DNA of 64,000 bases from Streptomyces sp. WM6386 (GTDB lineage: Bacteria > Actinomycetota > Actinomycetes > Streptomycetales > Streptomycetaceae). The DNA is taken from contig NZ_JXTE01000040.1 of NCBI RefSeq assembly GCF_000972385.1, positions 15,476 through 79,475 of the forward strand, given 5' to 3'. Each line of letters begins with the position of its first letter. Within the stretch, counting starts at the first letter, position 1. The notes beneath the pieces are model-generated. The model made no database searches. It was given only the letters and a program-made list of their open reading frames with translations, and was not told the DNA's origin. Below, in pieces: positions 33,826 to 44,100 of the stretch. The translations under genes were made by a program, and so were the position numbers.

Positions 33826-35010
33826 TCATCCCGCGGTGGGCTCGTACGTCCAGCGCAGCAAGGCGCCAAGACCGCCGACCGGGATGTCGGCGTCTTCCCC
33901 CGACGTCTCGGAACCGTCCGAACCATCCGAGGTCTCCAGGGGATCCGTGGCAGGGATGACCAGGACGTCGGCGGCCGTGACGGCGGCCGAACGCAGCAGC
34001 GCGTCGTCCGCGCGTACGGAGACGGGATCGCTCTCGCCCAGGGTCTGCGCGTCGGTCTGGCGCACCGCGACCTGGTCGGGCTGCGCGCCCACCCACGTCT
34101 CGCGGCCCAGGTCGGACCCGCCGGGCCGGACCAGCAGCGTCTCGATGCGGTGCTCGCGTGCCGCCTCCACAACGGCCGGCACGCCCTCGACCGCGTCCGT
34201 CGGCCGGTCGGTGCTCACGCGTCCGGCGCGGAAGCGGTCCAGCGCCTCCTCGACGCGACGGCGGGTGTGCTGGTGCCGGGCGTGCTCGATGGCCTCTTCC
34301 AGGGCGGGAGAGGACGAGCCGGCGGCGCGGCCTCCGTGCTCGGTCTCCACCGTCACCGCGCGGACGGCGTCGGGGAGCCTCTCGTGCACCGCGGGCCGTT
34401 CCCGGGGATCGCCGACCAGCACCACCAGCTCGGCGCCGCATTCCTCGTACGCCGCGCTCAGCGCTTCGGCGATCTCGCCTGCGTTGTGCTCCCAGGTGTT
34501 CTCCACCTTGAGCTGGAAGTGTCGCTCGGACCAGTCCGCCGAGGCCGTGCGGTGCATCGGGTGCTGCCGGCCTTCCACCCGCCCGGCGTCCCGCGGCCCG
34601 GCCGCCCCGCGCAGTTCGAAGTCCGCGCCGGTCCGGTCGATGTACGCCACGAGGCAGACGGGGTCCTGGCCGCACAGTTCCAGCAGCGGCGTCAGCCGGG
34701 GCAGTGGAGTCCAGGACGCGAGGTGTCGCTGCGGCGACCGTGCGAGACGGTGGCCGAGCACCACTTCGCCACCGGTGGCGAAGACCACCCGGCCCGCCGG
34801 GTCCTCGGACGGGCTCATGCCGATCAGGACGTCGTGGACCGCCCCCGCGGTCTCCGCGTCGGCCCCCTGCTCCTCCAGCGTCCGGCAGACGTCCCGTACG
34901 GACAGCTCGCGTCGCTTGGCGCCCGACTCGTCGTTCTCGCCGGGGTCGAAGTAGACGGTGGCCCACGGGCCGGACCGGTCGAAGAGTGGTTCCAGGAATG
35001 ACAGCTGCAC
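33826..35010 (-). CDS. Rv2629-like baeRF family protein
   Basis: A 394-residue protein beginning QLSFLEPLFDRSGPWATVYF, the typical opening of bacterial relatives of archaeal/eukaryal peptide-release factors (baeRF2, Rv2629 type). Other blocks are VCLVAYIDRTGADFEL and HFQLKVENTWEHNAGEIAEA, and the C-terminal third has ETLLVRPGGSDLGRETWVG. GTG 35010 follows GAGGAGG. Rv2629 of Mycobacterium is linked to dormancy; a ribosome-related stress role is proposed for the family. It is the only apparently intact gene in the eroded left segment. Confidence 0.82.
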   Translation of the reverse strand: MQLSFLEPLFDRSGPWATVYFDPGENDESGAKRRELSVRDVCRTLEEQGADAETAGAVHDVLIGMSPSEDPAGRVVFATGGEVVLGHRLARSPQRHLASWTPLPRLTPLLELCGQDPVCLVAYIDRTGADFELRGAAGPRDAGRVEGRQHPMHRTASADWSERHFQLKVENTWEHNAGEIAEALSAAYEECGAELVVLVGDPRERPAVHERLPDAVRAVTVETEHGGRAAGSSSPALEEAIEHARHQHTRRRVEEALDRFRAGRVSTDRPTDAVEGVPAVVEAAREHRIETLLVRPGGSDLGRETWVGAQPDQVAVRQTDAQTLGESDPVSVRADDALLRSAAVTAADVLVIPATDPLETSDGSDGSETSGEDADIPVGGLGALLRWTYEPTAG

Positions 35011-35153
35011 GTTTCCTCCTCGTTCGTCCCAGCCGGTTCTCGGGCCGAGTGCCCGAACGGCGCCGAGGAACACCGGGGGGCTCCACGCATGCAGACTCCG
35101 GGTCTGGTCACTCAAGCGGACACGCGAGTGAACCGAAGAGCGAGGAGCGTCCC

Positions 35154-35350
35154 ATGAGCGGACAGACCTGGCGCCGGGCCTTGGTGACCGGCGGTGCCGG
35201 ATTTCGTGGGATCCCATCCGTGCGGTCGGCTACTCGACGCCGGATGTGACGTCGTGCGCCTCGACAACCTGGCCACCGGTTCCCGGGGCAACGTGGCCGA
35301 ACTCCAGCAGCCCGGCCGCTTCGAAATCCGGGGAGGCCCGTCCCTCCTCC
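35154..35350 (+). pseudogene. NAD-dependent epimerase/dehydratase, N-terminal remnant
   Basis: ATG 35154 opens RRALVTGGAGF, the Rossmann start of extended SDRs. After a frame change at about 35204 the sequence continues GRLLDAGCDVVRLDNLATGS and GNVAELQQPGRFEIRG. It breaks off near 35350. Most of the gene (over 250 codons) is gone. Such enzymes act on nucleotide sugars. The break lies just before the repeat at 35434, so an integration or deletion end is likely there. Confidence 0.8.
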
Positions 35351-35433
35351 TCGGCCCGGAGCAGCTCTTTGGCCAGGGCATCCGTGCAGCGGGTCCGGTC
35401 GGGGGTTCCGAACGGTGCTGTACGCCGGTGAAC

Positions 35434-35451
35434 GCAACCAGAACTGCAACC
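35434..35451. repeat. GCAACC-N6-GCAACC site, left copy
   Basis: GCAACCAGAACTGCAACC, with flanking AAC on the left, is identical to 46039-46056. The paired hexamers spaced 12 bp apart resemble integrase arm sites. Here no tRNA fragment lies at the expected distance to the left. Confidence 0.6.
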
Positions 35452-35504
35452 ACGGAAGTGGAGCAGCGTGGGTGTGTCCGGACGCTGCCCTTCGCGCCTC
35501 CTCC

Positions 35505-36740
35505 TCACTCCCCGTTCTGCGACCAGGCCCCGGTGAGAGCCGCGACCGGGTCGGCGTCGGCCGGTGCCGCGGGCCACCATTCGCCGTCGTCGTCCTGGAG
35601 GTAGGGGTACCAGCGGGTGTCGGGGCCCAGGCGCAGCTGGATGCCGTCGGCGGTCAGGGTGAGGCGATTGCGCCAGGCTCTGAGAGGTACGGGGGAGTCG
35701 GTCATCTCGGCAAGGGCCGTGGTCAGGGCGGTGCGGGCGGTCGTCATCGCCACCGGGTCGGGCGTGTGGGGCTGTTCGGTGACGGTGATGCCGACGGGGC
35801 CGCCGTGGCGCCAGGAGCGGGTGAGGCGCGCGAAGGCAGTGGGGTCGGTGCCGGTGTTCTGGATCAGGTGGTGGAACCACTCGGGTCCGGGGTTGCTTGC
35901 GGCGATGCGGACGGCGTCCTGGTGCTGGGTCAGGTGCAGGTGGGCGGTGTCGCCCGCGAGGAGCCGGGCGGCGCGCGCGGTGACGTCGGCCATGAGGCGT
36001 TCCAGGTCCGCGGCGGCCAGGCCGGTGCCGGGTGGCGGGGCGACGGGCAGTGCTGTGGTGTGGGCGGCGGGTTCCGGGAGTTCGGGCAGGGCGGGGGGCT
36101 CTTCGGCCCAACCGGCGTATGCGGTGGCGGCCGGGATGCCGGCCGGCGCCGGTGGGGCGGCGGTTTCCTGTGCTGCCGTACGGAGTGCGTGCAGTTGGGC
36201 GAAGACCTCCTCGCGGCCACGGCCGCGCAGTGCGAAGAGCACGAAGGGGTCATCGTCGATGGTGGCGGCGATGGCGTAGCAGAGCGCGGCGGCGTGCTTG
36301 CAGGGGTAGCCCCAGTCGGGGCAGGAGCACTCCGGGTCGAGTTCGGCGGGCTGCGGGAGGAAGGGGACGCCGGCTCGGCGGGCGTCGTCGACGAGTTCGG
36401 CCGGCATCTCGCCGTCCAGAAGCGCGGCGAGATGCCCGGCGCGGGCTGCGATGGTGTCGAGGAGGGTGTCCCATTGGGTGTCGGTGAGGACGGGCAGGTG
36501 GACCGAGGAGCGGTACGGGCGGGGACGGCTGCCCTGGACAGCCGCTTTGACCTGGCCGGGTGCGATGGTGACCGGGCCGACCATGCCCTTGCGGGCGTAG
36601 GTGCGTCCGCGGGACAGACGCCCCGAATCCAGGGAGGAGTCCTCCAGGGCGGTCAACCATGCCTGGCCCCACCAGGTGGCGGCGAAGGCGCGCTTGCCGC
36701 GGGTGGGCGCTCGGCGCGGGCCGGGGACCGAGGAAGTCAT
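35505..36740 (-). CDS. SWIM zinc-finger protein
   Basis: The protein has 411 residues. The N-terminal segment FAATWWGQAWLTALEDSS and GRTYARKG are conserved in bacterial SWIM proteins. The SWIM motif CSCPDWGYPCKHAAALCY (CxC...CxH) is near residue 140. An Ala/Pro-rich linker and a C-terminal domain follow. SWIM domains bind nucleic acid or protein. The start ATG overlaps the helicase stop as ATGA, so the two proteins are made together and probably form one complex acting on DNA. Confidence 0.9.
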   Translation of the reverse strand: MTSSVPGPRRAPTRGKRAFAATWWGQAWLTALEDSSLDSGRLSRGRTYARKGMVGPVTIAPGQVKAAVQGSRPRPYRSSVHLPVLTDTQWDTLLDTIAARAGHLAALLDGEMPAELVDDARRAGVPFLPQPAELDPECSCPDWGYPCKHAAALCYAIAATIDDDPFVLFALRGRGREEVFAQLHALRTAAQETAAPPAPAGIPAATAYAGWAEEPPALPELPEPAAHTTALPVAPPPGTGLAAADLERLMADVTARAARLLAGDTAHLHLTQHQDAVRIAASNPGPEWFHHLIQNTGTDPTAFARLTRSWRHGGPVGITVTEQPHTPDPVAMTTARTALTTALAEMTDSPVPLRAWRNRLTLTADGIQLRLGPDTRWYPYLQDDDGEWWPAAPADADPVAALTGAWSQNGE

Positions 36741-39631
36741 GACTGCCTCCCCAGGGTGACGAGTTCGGCGAGGTCGGAGTCGGACAGTTCGGTCAGGGCG
36801 GCCTCGCCGGAGCCGACGACGGCGTCGGCGAGCGCGCGCTTGGACGTGAGCAACTGCGCCACCCTGTCCTCCACGGTTCCCTCCGCGATGAGCTTGTGGA
36901 CCTGTACGGGTCTGTCCTGGCCGATGCGGTAGGCGCGGTCGGTGGCCTGGTCCTCGACCGCTGGGTTCCACCAGCGGTCGTAGTGCACGACGTGGGTGGC
37001 GCGGGTGAGGTTGAGTCCGGTGCCCGCTGCCTTCAACGACAGTAGGAACACCGGCACTTCACCACGCTGGAAGCGTTCCACCATGTCCTCGCGCCGGGCG
37101 ACGGGGGTGCCGCCGTGCAGGAAGAGGGAGGGGACGCCGCGTTCGGTGAGGTGCCGCTCCAGGAGGGTCGCCATCTGCTTGTACTGGGTGAAGACCAGCA
37201 CGGATTCGCCCTCGGCAGTAATGGTGTCGAGAAGTTCGTCGAGCAGGTCGAGCTTGCCGGAGCGGCCGCCGAGTGGCGTGGACCGGCGCAGGCTGTGCTC
37301 CTTCAAATACTGGGCCGGGTGATTGCAGATCTGCTTCAGCGCGGTGAGTAGTTTGAGCACCAGGCCGCGCCGCGCGATGCCCTCGGATTCCGCGATCCTC
37401 ACCATGGTCTCGCGGACCACCGCCTCGTACAGGCCGGCCTGTTCGGCGGTCAGCGACACGACGCGATCGGTCTCGGTCTTGGCCGGCAGCTCGGGTGCGA
37501 TGCCCGGGTCGGACTTCTTGCGGCGCAGCAGGAAGGGTCGTACGAGACGGGACAGGCGCTCGGCGGCCTCGGGGTCCTCTCCCGCCTCGATCGCGCGGGC
37601 GTGCCGGTCGCGGAAGGCGGTGAGAGAACCGAGGAGTCCCGGGGTGGTCCAGTCGAGGAGTGCCCACAGTTCGGAGAGGTTGTTCTCCACGGGGGTGCCG
37701 GTGAGGGCGACGCGGGCGCGGGCGGGCAGGGCGCGCAGTTCGCGGGCGGTGACGGCGTAGGGGTTCTTGACGTGCTGGGCCTCGTCGGCGGCCACGAGCG
37801 ACCAGCCGGTCTCGGCGAGGGCTTTCCGGTCGCGGCGCAGCACCCCGTAGGTGACCAGGACGATCTCGTCGTCGGCCAGGTCGTCGAGGTGACGGTCGCC
37901 GCCGTGGTAGCGGCGTACGGGGACGGTCGGCGCGAATCTGGCGGCCTCGCGCTGCCAGTTGCCGAGCAGGGAGGCGGGGCAGACCACGAGAGTGGGGCCC
38001 GCGGTGGCGGGGTCGGTCTGGCGGTGCAGATGCAGGGCGAGCAGGGTGATGGTCTTGCCCAGGCCCATGTCGTCGGCGAGGCAGCCGCCGAGGCCGAGTT
38101 CGCACATCTCGGCCAGCCAGGCGAGGCCCCGCTTCTGGTAGTCGCGAAGGGTGGCCTTGAGAGCGGCGGGCTGCGCGGTGGGGGTGCGGACTTCAGGATC
38201 GCGGATACGGGCCACGAGATCGCCGAGCGCACCGACCGCCTCGCAGACGAACATCTCTCCGTCCTGTTCCACCTCGCCGGTCAGCGCGGCGCTCAGCGCC
38301 TCCATGGGGGTGAGCGGTTCCATCCGGCGACGCTGTGCGCGGGCCACCAGCTTCGGGTCGGCGACAACCCACTGGTCGCGCAGCCGGACCAGAGGGCGGC
38401 GCGTCTCGGCGAGAGCGTCCAGCTCGGCCTCGGTGAGCGGCTCGCCGCCGAGCGCGATCTGCCAGCGGAAGTCGAGCAGGGCATCGGCATCCAACATGCC
38501 GCCCGCGCTGGATCCCGGGGCGGTACGCTGTCCGATCTCCGCGGTCGCGGTGAGCGCCTTGACCAGCTCGCGCGGCCAGTGCACGTCGATGCCGGCCGCG
38601 CGCAGCGCGTCGGTGGCGTCCCCCAGCAGGTCGAAGGCTTCGTCGTCGGTCAGCCGGAGCTGATCGGGAGCGGCGTCCTTCAGCAGCCGCTGAAGCGGGG
38701 GCCAGGCGCGGGCGCCGCGGCGCAGTGCGAGCAGGGTCTCGTTCTCGGTACGGGGGCCGAGCAGCCGCTCCACCTCGGTCGGCTCGCTCCACAGCCGTGC
38801 GGCCTCGACGACGAGCGCCGGATCTGCCGCGGTGTGCAGTTGCAGGACGGCCCGGAACTGCCGGCGCCGCCCTTCGGGCACGTCGACACGGAGCGAGACT
38901 CCGACCTCGGCGGTGAACGCGGCGGCCGTCTCCTCGGCCCACTCACGCAGGGCGGGCACGGCACGCGCCTCGCGCCAGGCGTACGGCAGCGCTCCCATGG
39001 CGAGCGGGGCGGCCGGAGTACGGACCAGGTCGTCGGCGACCGCGTCACAGAACTGGCGCACCATCGCGGCCGGTTCGGCGATCCGCACCGGGGCCGGGCC
39101 GGGCTCGGGCAGACAGTGGGCGTGGGGCGGGAAGGCGGCAGCCAGGGCTTCGAGCGTCTGACGCTGAGCGGCGGTGAAAGGGCCCGCCTGCCAGGTGTCG
39201 TAGCCCGCCGGCGTAAGGGCCGGGTAGAGGCGGCCGTCGGCGAGCAGCCGCAGCGCGAAGCGGGCGGCGGCCTGCCAGGCGGCGCCGGAGGGATGGCTCG
39301 GCGTCGCCTTCGCCAGGGCGGAAACAGCCACGGCCACAGGAAGCGCGTACCCCTCCACTCTGCGCCGCCGCACCGAGCGGCCGTGCGGCAGCACCAGCTC
39401 CACCGCATCGGTCTCGACTCCTGCGGCTACGGGTACCACGCCGTTCGCGGCAGCCGCTCCGGCGGGCTTCCACAGCACCAGCCGTCCCAGGCGGGCGGGC
39501 TCACCGGGCACGAAGACCGCCGCCCAGCCACCGTCGAGCAACTCCCTCGCGAAGCCCGTCGCTTCGGGCACGGCCAGCGGCGGCGCGCTCTGCGCGCCCG
39601 TACTCGGCTTTCGTACGACAACCCGTGCCAC
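36737..39631 (-). CDS. SNF2/RapA-type helicase
   Basis: The product is 964 residues from GTG 39631 (GAGGCGG upstream). A frame extension to 39826 passes through a 21-bp tandem repeat and is unlikely. The N-terminal half holds the bacterial SNF2-associated domain. The ATPase core has the Walker A motif DDMGLGKTITLL, the Walker B motif AADEAQHVKN (DEAQ), TGTPVENNLSELW, and the C-terminal lobe with TGLNLTRATHVVHYDRWWNP and QATDRAYRIGQ. It probably moves along double-stranded DNA. It is coupled to the SWIM gene; the pair recurs in actinobacteria as I recall. DNA repair, transcription recycling or defence are all possible. Confidence 0.92.
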   Translation of the reverse strand: MARVVVRKPSTGAQSAPPLAVPEATGFARELLDGGWAAVFVPGEPARLGRLVLWKPAGAAAANGVVPVAAGVETDAVELVLPHGRSVRRRRVEGYALPVAVAVSALAKATPSHPSGAAWQAAARFALRLLADGRLYPALTPAGYDTWQAGPFTAAQRQTLEALAAAFPPHAHCLPEPGPAPVRIAEPAAMVRQFCDAVADDLVRTPAAPLAMGALPYAWREARAVPALREWAEETAAAFTAEVGVSLRVDVPEGRRRQFRAVLQLHTAADPALVVEAARLWSEPTEVERLLGPRTENETLLALRRGARAWPPLQRLLKDAAPDQLRLTDDEAFDLLGDATDALRAAGIDVHWPRELVKALTATAEIGQRTAPGSSAGGMLDADALLDFRWQIALGGEPLTEAELDALAETRRPLVRLRDQWVVADPKLVARAQRRRMEPLTPMEALSAALTGEVEQDGEMFVCEAVGALGDLVARIRDPEVRTPTAQPAALKATLRDYQKRGLAWLAEMCELGLGGCLADDMGLGKTITLLALHLHRQTDPATAGPTLVVCPASLLGNWQREAARFAPTVPVRRYHGGDRHLDDLADDEIVLVTYGVLRRDRKALAETGWSLVAADEAQHVKNPYAVTARELRALPARARVALTGTPVENNLSELWALLDWTTPGLLGSLTAFRDRHARAIEAGEDPEAAERLSRLVRPFLLRRKKSDPGIAPELPAKTETDRVVSLTAEQAGLYEAVVRETMVRIAESEGIARRGLVLKLLTALKQICNHPAQYLKEHSLRRSTPLGGRSGKLDLLDELLDTITAEGESVLVFTQYKQMATLLERHLTERGVPSLFLHGGTPVARREDMVERFQRGEVPVFLLSLKAAGTGLNLTRATHVVHYDRWWNPAVEDQATDRAYRIGQDRPVQVHKLIAEGTVEDRVAQLLTSKRALADAVVGSGEAALTELSDSDLAELVTLGRQS

Positions 39632-40181
39632 TCTCGACCGCCTCGCTGCTGTCCGAGGGCCTTCTCCATGGCCCGCCCACCACTGCACTCCACCAAGCGC
39701 CGTCACCCATCGGCAAGTTCGGGCCTGCCCTTCACCATCGGAAACGAGCCTGAGGGTGTCGGAAACGAGCCTGAGGGTGAGGGCCTCTGCCCCGGCGAAG
39801 CGGCGCCACGGTGAGGTCATGAGCACCTCGCCGGCTTCTTCACGATGATCGAGGAGAACTCGCCGTACCGTTCACCACGACTGTTCTCGGCGTCGAGGCG
39901 AACGGGTCGGTGTCGATCTGGCCGACGACGGACGCGTGGTCGCCCGCTGCTCGGGGATCTGTGCTGCAGAGCCGGGATTCCGGACCTGCTGCCGGAGCCG
40001 GCTCCAGAGGGCTCGCAATGGATCGAGGCGTACCGTTACCGGGTCCACTGAACCGGGGCGTCGCGTAGTCGCCCGGCACCAGCCCGGGGCACGAGTCGAC
40101 AGCCGCCCCGGCCGACGCCGACCGGACCGAGCGCGGGGAACAGCGGGCACGCAGTGCGCATATCGCAGGATGCTTGCCATC
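39632..40181. other. Non-coding stretch with a tandem repeat and gene debris
   Basis: A 21-bp unit (CGGAAACGAGCCTGAGGG plus three bases) is repeated twice at 39739-39780. At about 39900-40050 short plus-strand stretches in two frames (GVDLADDGRVVARC; then DLLPEPAPEGSQWIEAYRYR ending at TGA) look like the end of a frameshifted gene of unknown family. No intact gene is visible. Confidence 0.45.
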
Positions 40182-40430
40182 ATGGCTGACACCACTCGCA
40201 TCACGGTAACCCTCCCCACCGAGCAGGTGGCGGAGCTGAGGAAGGTCACGGACAACGTCTCCGGCTACGTGGCCGAAGCGGTCGCCCGACAGATCCGGCA
40301 CCAGCTCCTCGGGGCCGACCTACGTGGCCACGCAGACGAACATGGCGCGTTCAGTGAAGAGGAGCTGGCCGAGGCACGGGCACGGATCTTCGGTACGACA
40401 CGGGCGACGGGCGGCGCGAGCGCCGCGTGA
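40182..40430 (+). CDS. VapB-type antitoxin (ribbon-helix-helix)
   Basis: An 82-residue antitoxin. Its N-terminus ADTTRITVTLPTEQVAEL is the ribbon-helix-helix strand and first helix; VSGYVAEAVARQIRHQLL is the second helix. The acidic tail (HADEHGAFSEEELAEARARI) should wrap the toxin. The stop overlaps the toxin GTG (GTGA), the usual coupling of such pairs. It would bind its own promoter and neutralise the adjacent PIN nuclease. Confidence 0.87.
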   Translation: MADTTRITVTLPTEQVAELRKVTDNVSGYVAEAVARQIRHQLLGADLRGHADEHGAFSEEELAEARARIFGTTRATGGASAA

Positions 40431-40828
40431 GCGGGCACATCGAGACCGTTGTCCTCGACAGCGAGGGGCTGTCGGCCTGGATCGCCCAGGACCGGAAGAT
40501 TCTGGCGATGTTCCAGCTGTTCCACGACATGGGTGCAGACCTCGTCGTCAGTGCCAACACCATCGTGGAGGTGAGCCACTCCAGGGTGAATCTGCCCCGG
40601 CTGCAATGGGCGCTGTCCCGGGTCAAGGTGGAGCCGGTCACGGAGGCGGCGGCCGAGGCGGCGGCACAGCTGCTGAAGGACACCGGTCTGCACGGGCACA
40701 AGTACGCGATCGACGCGACGGTTGCGGAAGCGGCCCTGCGGCAGCCCGGCCCGGCCGCCATCCTCACGTCGGATGTCGATGCCATGACCCGGTTGTGCGG
40801 CAGCAAGGTCCGGATGATCGGGCTCTGA
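40427..40828 (+). CDS. VapC-type toxin (PIN-domain RNase)
   Basis: A 133-residue PIN protein. Acidic residues for metal binding appear in VVLDSEGLSAW, NTIVEVSHSR, YAIDATVAEAAL and ILTSDVDAM, matching the four conserved positions. VapC toxins cut tRNA or rRNA and arrest growth. The gene follows its antitoxin with a 4-bp overlap. It could stabilise the surrounding accessory segment. Confidence 0.88.
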   Translation: MSGHIETVVLDSEGLSAWIAQDRKILAMFQLFHDMGADLVVSANTIVEVSHSRVNLPRLQWALSRVKVEPVTEAAAEAAAQLLKDTGLHGHKYAIDATVAEAALRQPGPAAILTSDVDAMTRLCGSKVRMIGL

Positions 40829-40859
40829 CCGCTGCGAGTCCTAGAGGCGAAGGTGCCCG

Positions 40860-41095
40860 AGCCGGGCATTCGGGGGTGGGCGAGGAAACCGAGCGCGCCC
40901 AGCCGGAAGTCGGGGGTTACCACGACGGCGTCGCCGCGGCCGCGAGCGTACATGCGGGCAGGGCATAGCCGCTGCCGGCTCCGCTTGACCAGGCTCCGCC
41001 GTCCAGCCACACCAGCACGGGCGCGGGCCGTGCGAAGGGCGGGTACGGGGCGTGGTCACGTTCAGGTCCAAGCAGTCCTTGGGGCTTCCCGTCAC
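40860..41095 (-). pseudogene. Type-B carboxylesterase, small N-terminal fragment
   Basis: Read leftward in more than one frame, the sequence gives DCLDLNVTTP, then VLVWLDGGAWSSGAGSGYAL, then GDAVVVTPDFRLGALGFLAH. These are consecutive motifs of PnbA-like carboxylesterases, with the oxyanion-hole HGGxW here changed to DGGAW. The catalytic serine part is absent. It is a remnant between VapC and the SARP regulator. Confidence 0.75.
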
Positions 41096-41108
41096 GGCTG
41101 TGCAGACG

Positions 41109-44100
41109 TCACCAGTCGAGATCCTTGTACTCGTCCGCGGGCACGCCGATGTCCGAGAAGATGTCCCATGCCTGCTGCCTCATAGGGCTGGCGGCAGCGT
41201 CCTTGTTCCTGCGGAGGGCGCGGGCGAGTGCCACGAGGGTGCGGGCTTCGCCGAGTCGGTGGCCGGTCTCGCGGTGTATGGCCAATGCCTCCCGGCCGAG
41301 GGTGACGGCTGTGACGTACGCCGACTCGGCCTCCGCTGTGCCGCACAGGACGGTCAGGGCCTGCCCTTCCACCACTCGGAAGCTGTACTCACGTGCCAGG
41401 CGGAGTGCCTGCTCGGCATGGCGGCGGGCCTCGTCGTGGTGGCCCTGCTGCTGGTGCGTGAGGGACAGCCCCAGGACGCTGTCCGCCTCGGCTCGTCTGA
41501 ATCTCGCCTTCCGGGCCAGGGCGAGGGCTTGTGTGTCAGCCTCGAGGGATCGGTCGAAGTGGGCCAGATGCCGGTGGGCAGCCGCGACCGTGGTGAGGAT
41601 GCCGGACTGAATCCAGGGTCGTCCCGTGTCCTTGACCATGGCAAAGGCACGCTCGGCCTGCTCGAATCCCTCGTCGTGGCGGCCGAGCTCGATATTGATC
41701 CTCGCGACGGCGCCGACCATCCTGGCGCGGGCGTTGCGGTATCCGCGCCTCCCGTCGGGAGTCACCCAGGAGCCGAGGACGTCAAGGCCGTCGGCGAGAC
41801 GGCCGAGTTCCCAGTACACCCAACCCAGAGTGTGCAGAGCCGGGCTGTCGTCCCACCAACTGAGCTCCGCACTGCGGCTGATGGCCAGTTCGAGGTGAGC
41901 GGCAGCCTCGGGCAGCCGGCCCAGATCTCGGCAGACCATACCGAGGCCGAGCACCCCGAACGCTTCGACGTGGCGATTCCCGACTTCACGGGTGATCCGC
42001 AGGCCGGCGGCGAGATGCTCGTGGGCACTGTCGAGGCGCGCCATGCTCCATTCCACGATGCCTCCACCGCCCAGAGCCGCTGCCTCGCCCACCGCCCAAC
42101 CGAGCTCCCGGCTGATGTCCAGTGCACATGTGCAATGATCCGTCGCCTGCCTGGCGTGCCCCCAGTCCCACCGGATCACTCCAAGGCTGATGTGCATGGC
42201 TGCCTGGCCGTACAGATCGCCCTCGGCCGTGGCCGCGTCCAGTGCCGCCTGCGCGGTGGCCAGCCAGGTCGCCCGAGGCAGATGGAGCCAGAAGTGGCCG
42301 AAGAGTGCGGAGGCCAGATGCCAGGCGACCGGGCGCGGACCGTGCCGGGCGGCATGGTTGATAGCGGCGAGAAGATTGGCCCGCTCGGCCTCCAGCCACT
42401 GGGTGGCCTCGGCAGCGGACGGCATGCCCTGCTGGTCGTAGGCCCGGAGCTCGGGCGGCAGTTCCGGAAAGAGCCAGGTCCCCGAGGCGGCGCGAGCGGC
42501 GTGCAGGTACCAGATCAGGAGCCGTTCCAGCGCGGCGTCACGGTCTGCCGCCGTGTCCTCAACCTGCGCACGCTCCTGCGCGTACTCGCGAAGGAGATCG
42601 TGGAACCGGTAACGGCCCGCCGCCGCCGGTTCGATCAGATGCGCCGCGGCCAACGCACCGAGCAGCCGACGGGCCTGGGGCAGCGGTGCGGCCAGGAAGG
42701 CTGCGGCGACCTCTGCGGTGAACTCCGCTCCGGGGAACAGGCCGAGTAGGCGGAACAGTCGGCGCGCGGCGGGTGCCAGGACTCGGTACGACACGGAGAA
42801 GGCCGTACGTAAAGGGGAGTTGGCGTCACCGTCCGGCTCCAGTGCCTCCAGCCTGTTGCCCTCGGTCATCTCGGCGACCAGGTCGGCCGTCCGCAGGGCC
42901 GGATCACCCGCCAGCCGGGCGGCGGCCACGCGCAGCGCCAGCGGAAGGCCGCCGCACAGCCGGATCAGCTCGTCGACCGCGCGCTCGTCGGCGGCGACTC
43001 GATCCGTGCCGAGGGTCTGGCTCAGCAGCGTGCGGGCCTCGTCCGGTTGGAGGAGGTCCAGGGGCAGGGCGTGGGCGCCGGCGTGGGCGATGAGGTCGCC
43101 GAGGCGGTTGCGGCTGGTGACGACGACGCAGCAGGTTGGGCTGCCCGGGAGCAGCGGACGCACCTGCTCGGCCGAGGCTGCGTTGTCGAGCAGGACGAGC
43201 ATGCGCCGGCCTGTCAGCAGGGTCCGGAAGACGCGGCCTTGGGCCTCGTGGTGCGGGGGGATCTCCGACGCCGCGAGCCCCAGGCCGCGCAGCAGCAGCT
43301 CAAGGGCCTCGCCGGGTTCGAGGGGCTTCCGGTCGTGGTCGAAGCCGTGCAGGTTGATGTAGAGCTGGCCGTCCGGGAAACGGTCGCGCACCTGGTGTGC
43401 CCAGTGCACGGCCAGCGCGGTCTTGCCGATGCCGGCGGCGCCGCCGATGGCGGAGATGACCACGGTGTTTGCCGTCCCTGGGCCGGACTCGGGCGGCAGT
43501 AACGTGTGCAATCTGGCGAGTTCGTCGGTGCGGCCCGCGAATCCCGCGGCGTCGTGGGGGAGTTCGGCGGGCGCGGGCACGGCGCCGTCACGCGGCTTGG
43601 AGGGCGTTTGCGCGGGAGGATCCGCCGGACGCAGCAGGTGGGCGTCGTCCTGCCGGAGCACCGCTTCGTACACCCGGCGCAGCTCCTCACCGGGATCGAC
43701 TCCCAGCTCGTCACGCAGTCGTACGCGCATGTCCTCATACGCGTTGAGTGCTTCCGCCTGACGTTCGCCGCCGTACAGGGCCCGCATGCGCAAGGCCGTC
43801 AGAGGCTCGTCGTAGCGGTCAGCCGCCGAAGACGCCGACAGGCCGCCGAGGTCGTCGAGGGCGTCGCCGAACCGGCGCAGCAGAACAAGGCACTTGAGCC
43901 GCTCCAGCCGGAGCGTTCGCCGACGCTCCCCCAACCGCTGCCGCTCCTCCTGCGCGAACGGTCCCGGCAGGTTGGCCAGGGGTTCTCCTCGGAACAGTCC
44001 GATAGCCGCGGACAGTTGGTCCGCCGCGGTGGCCAGACCGCCGGACGCGATGGTGCGCATCGCCGCGTCGCCCCGCTCGTCCAGATCCGCCGTATCGAGC

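Noticed and set aside
33076..35001. 641-codon plus-strand frame as one gene
   Set aside because: Only the first 106 residues look like protein. The rest is antisense to the DUF2795 and Rv2629-like genes.
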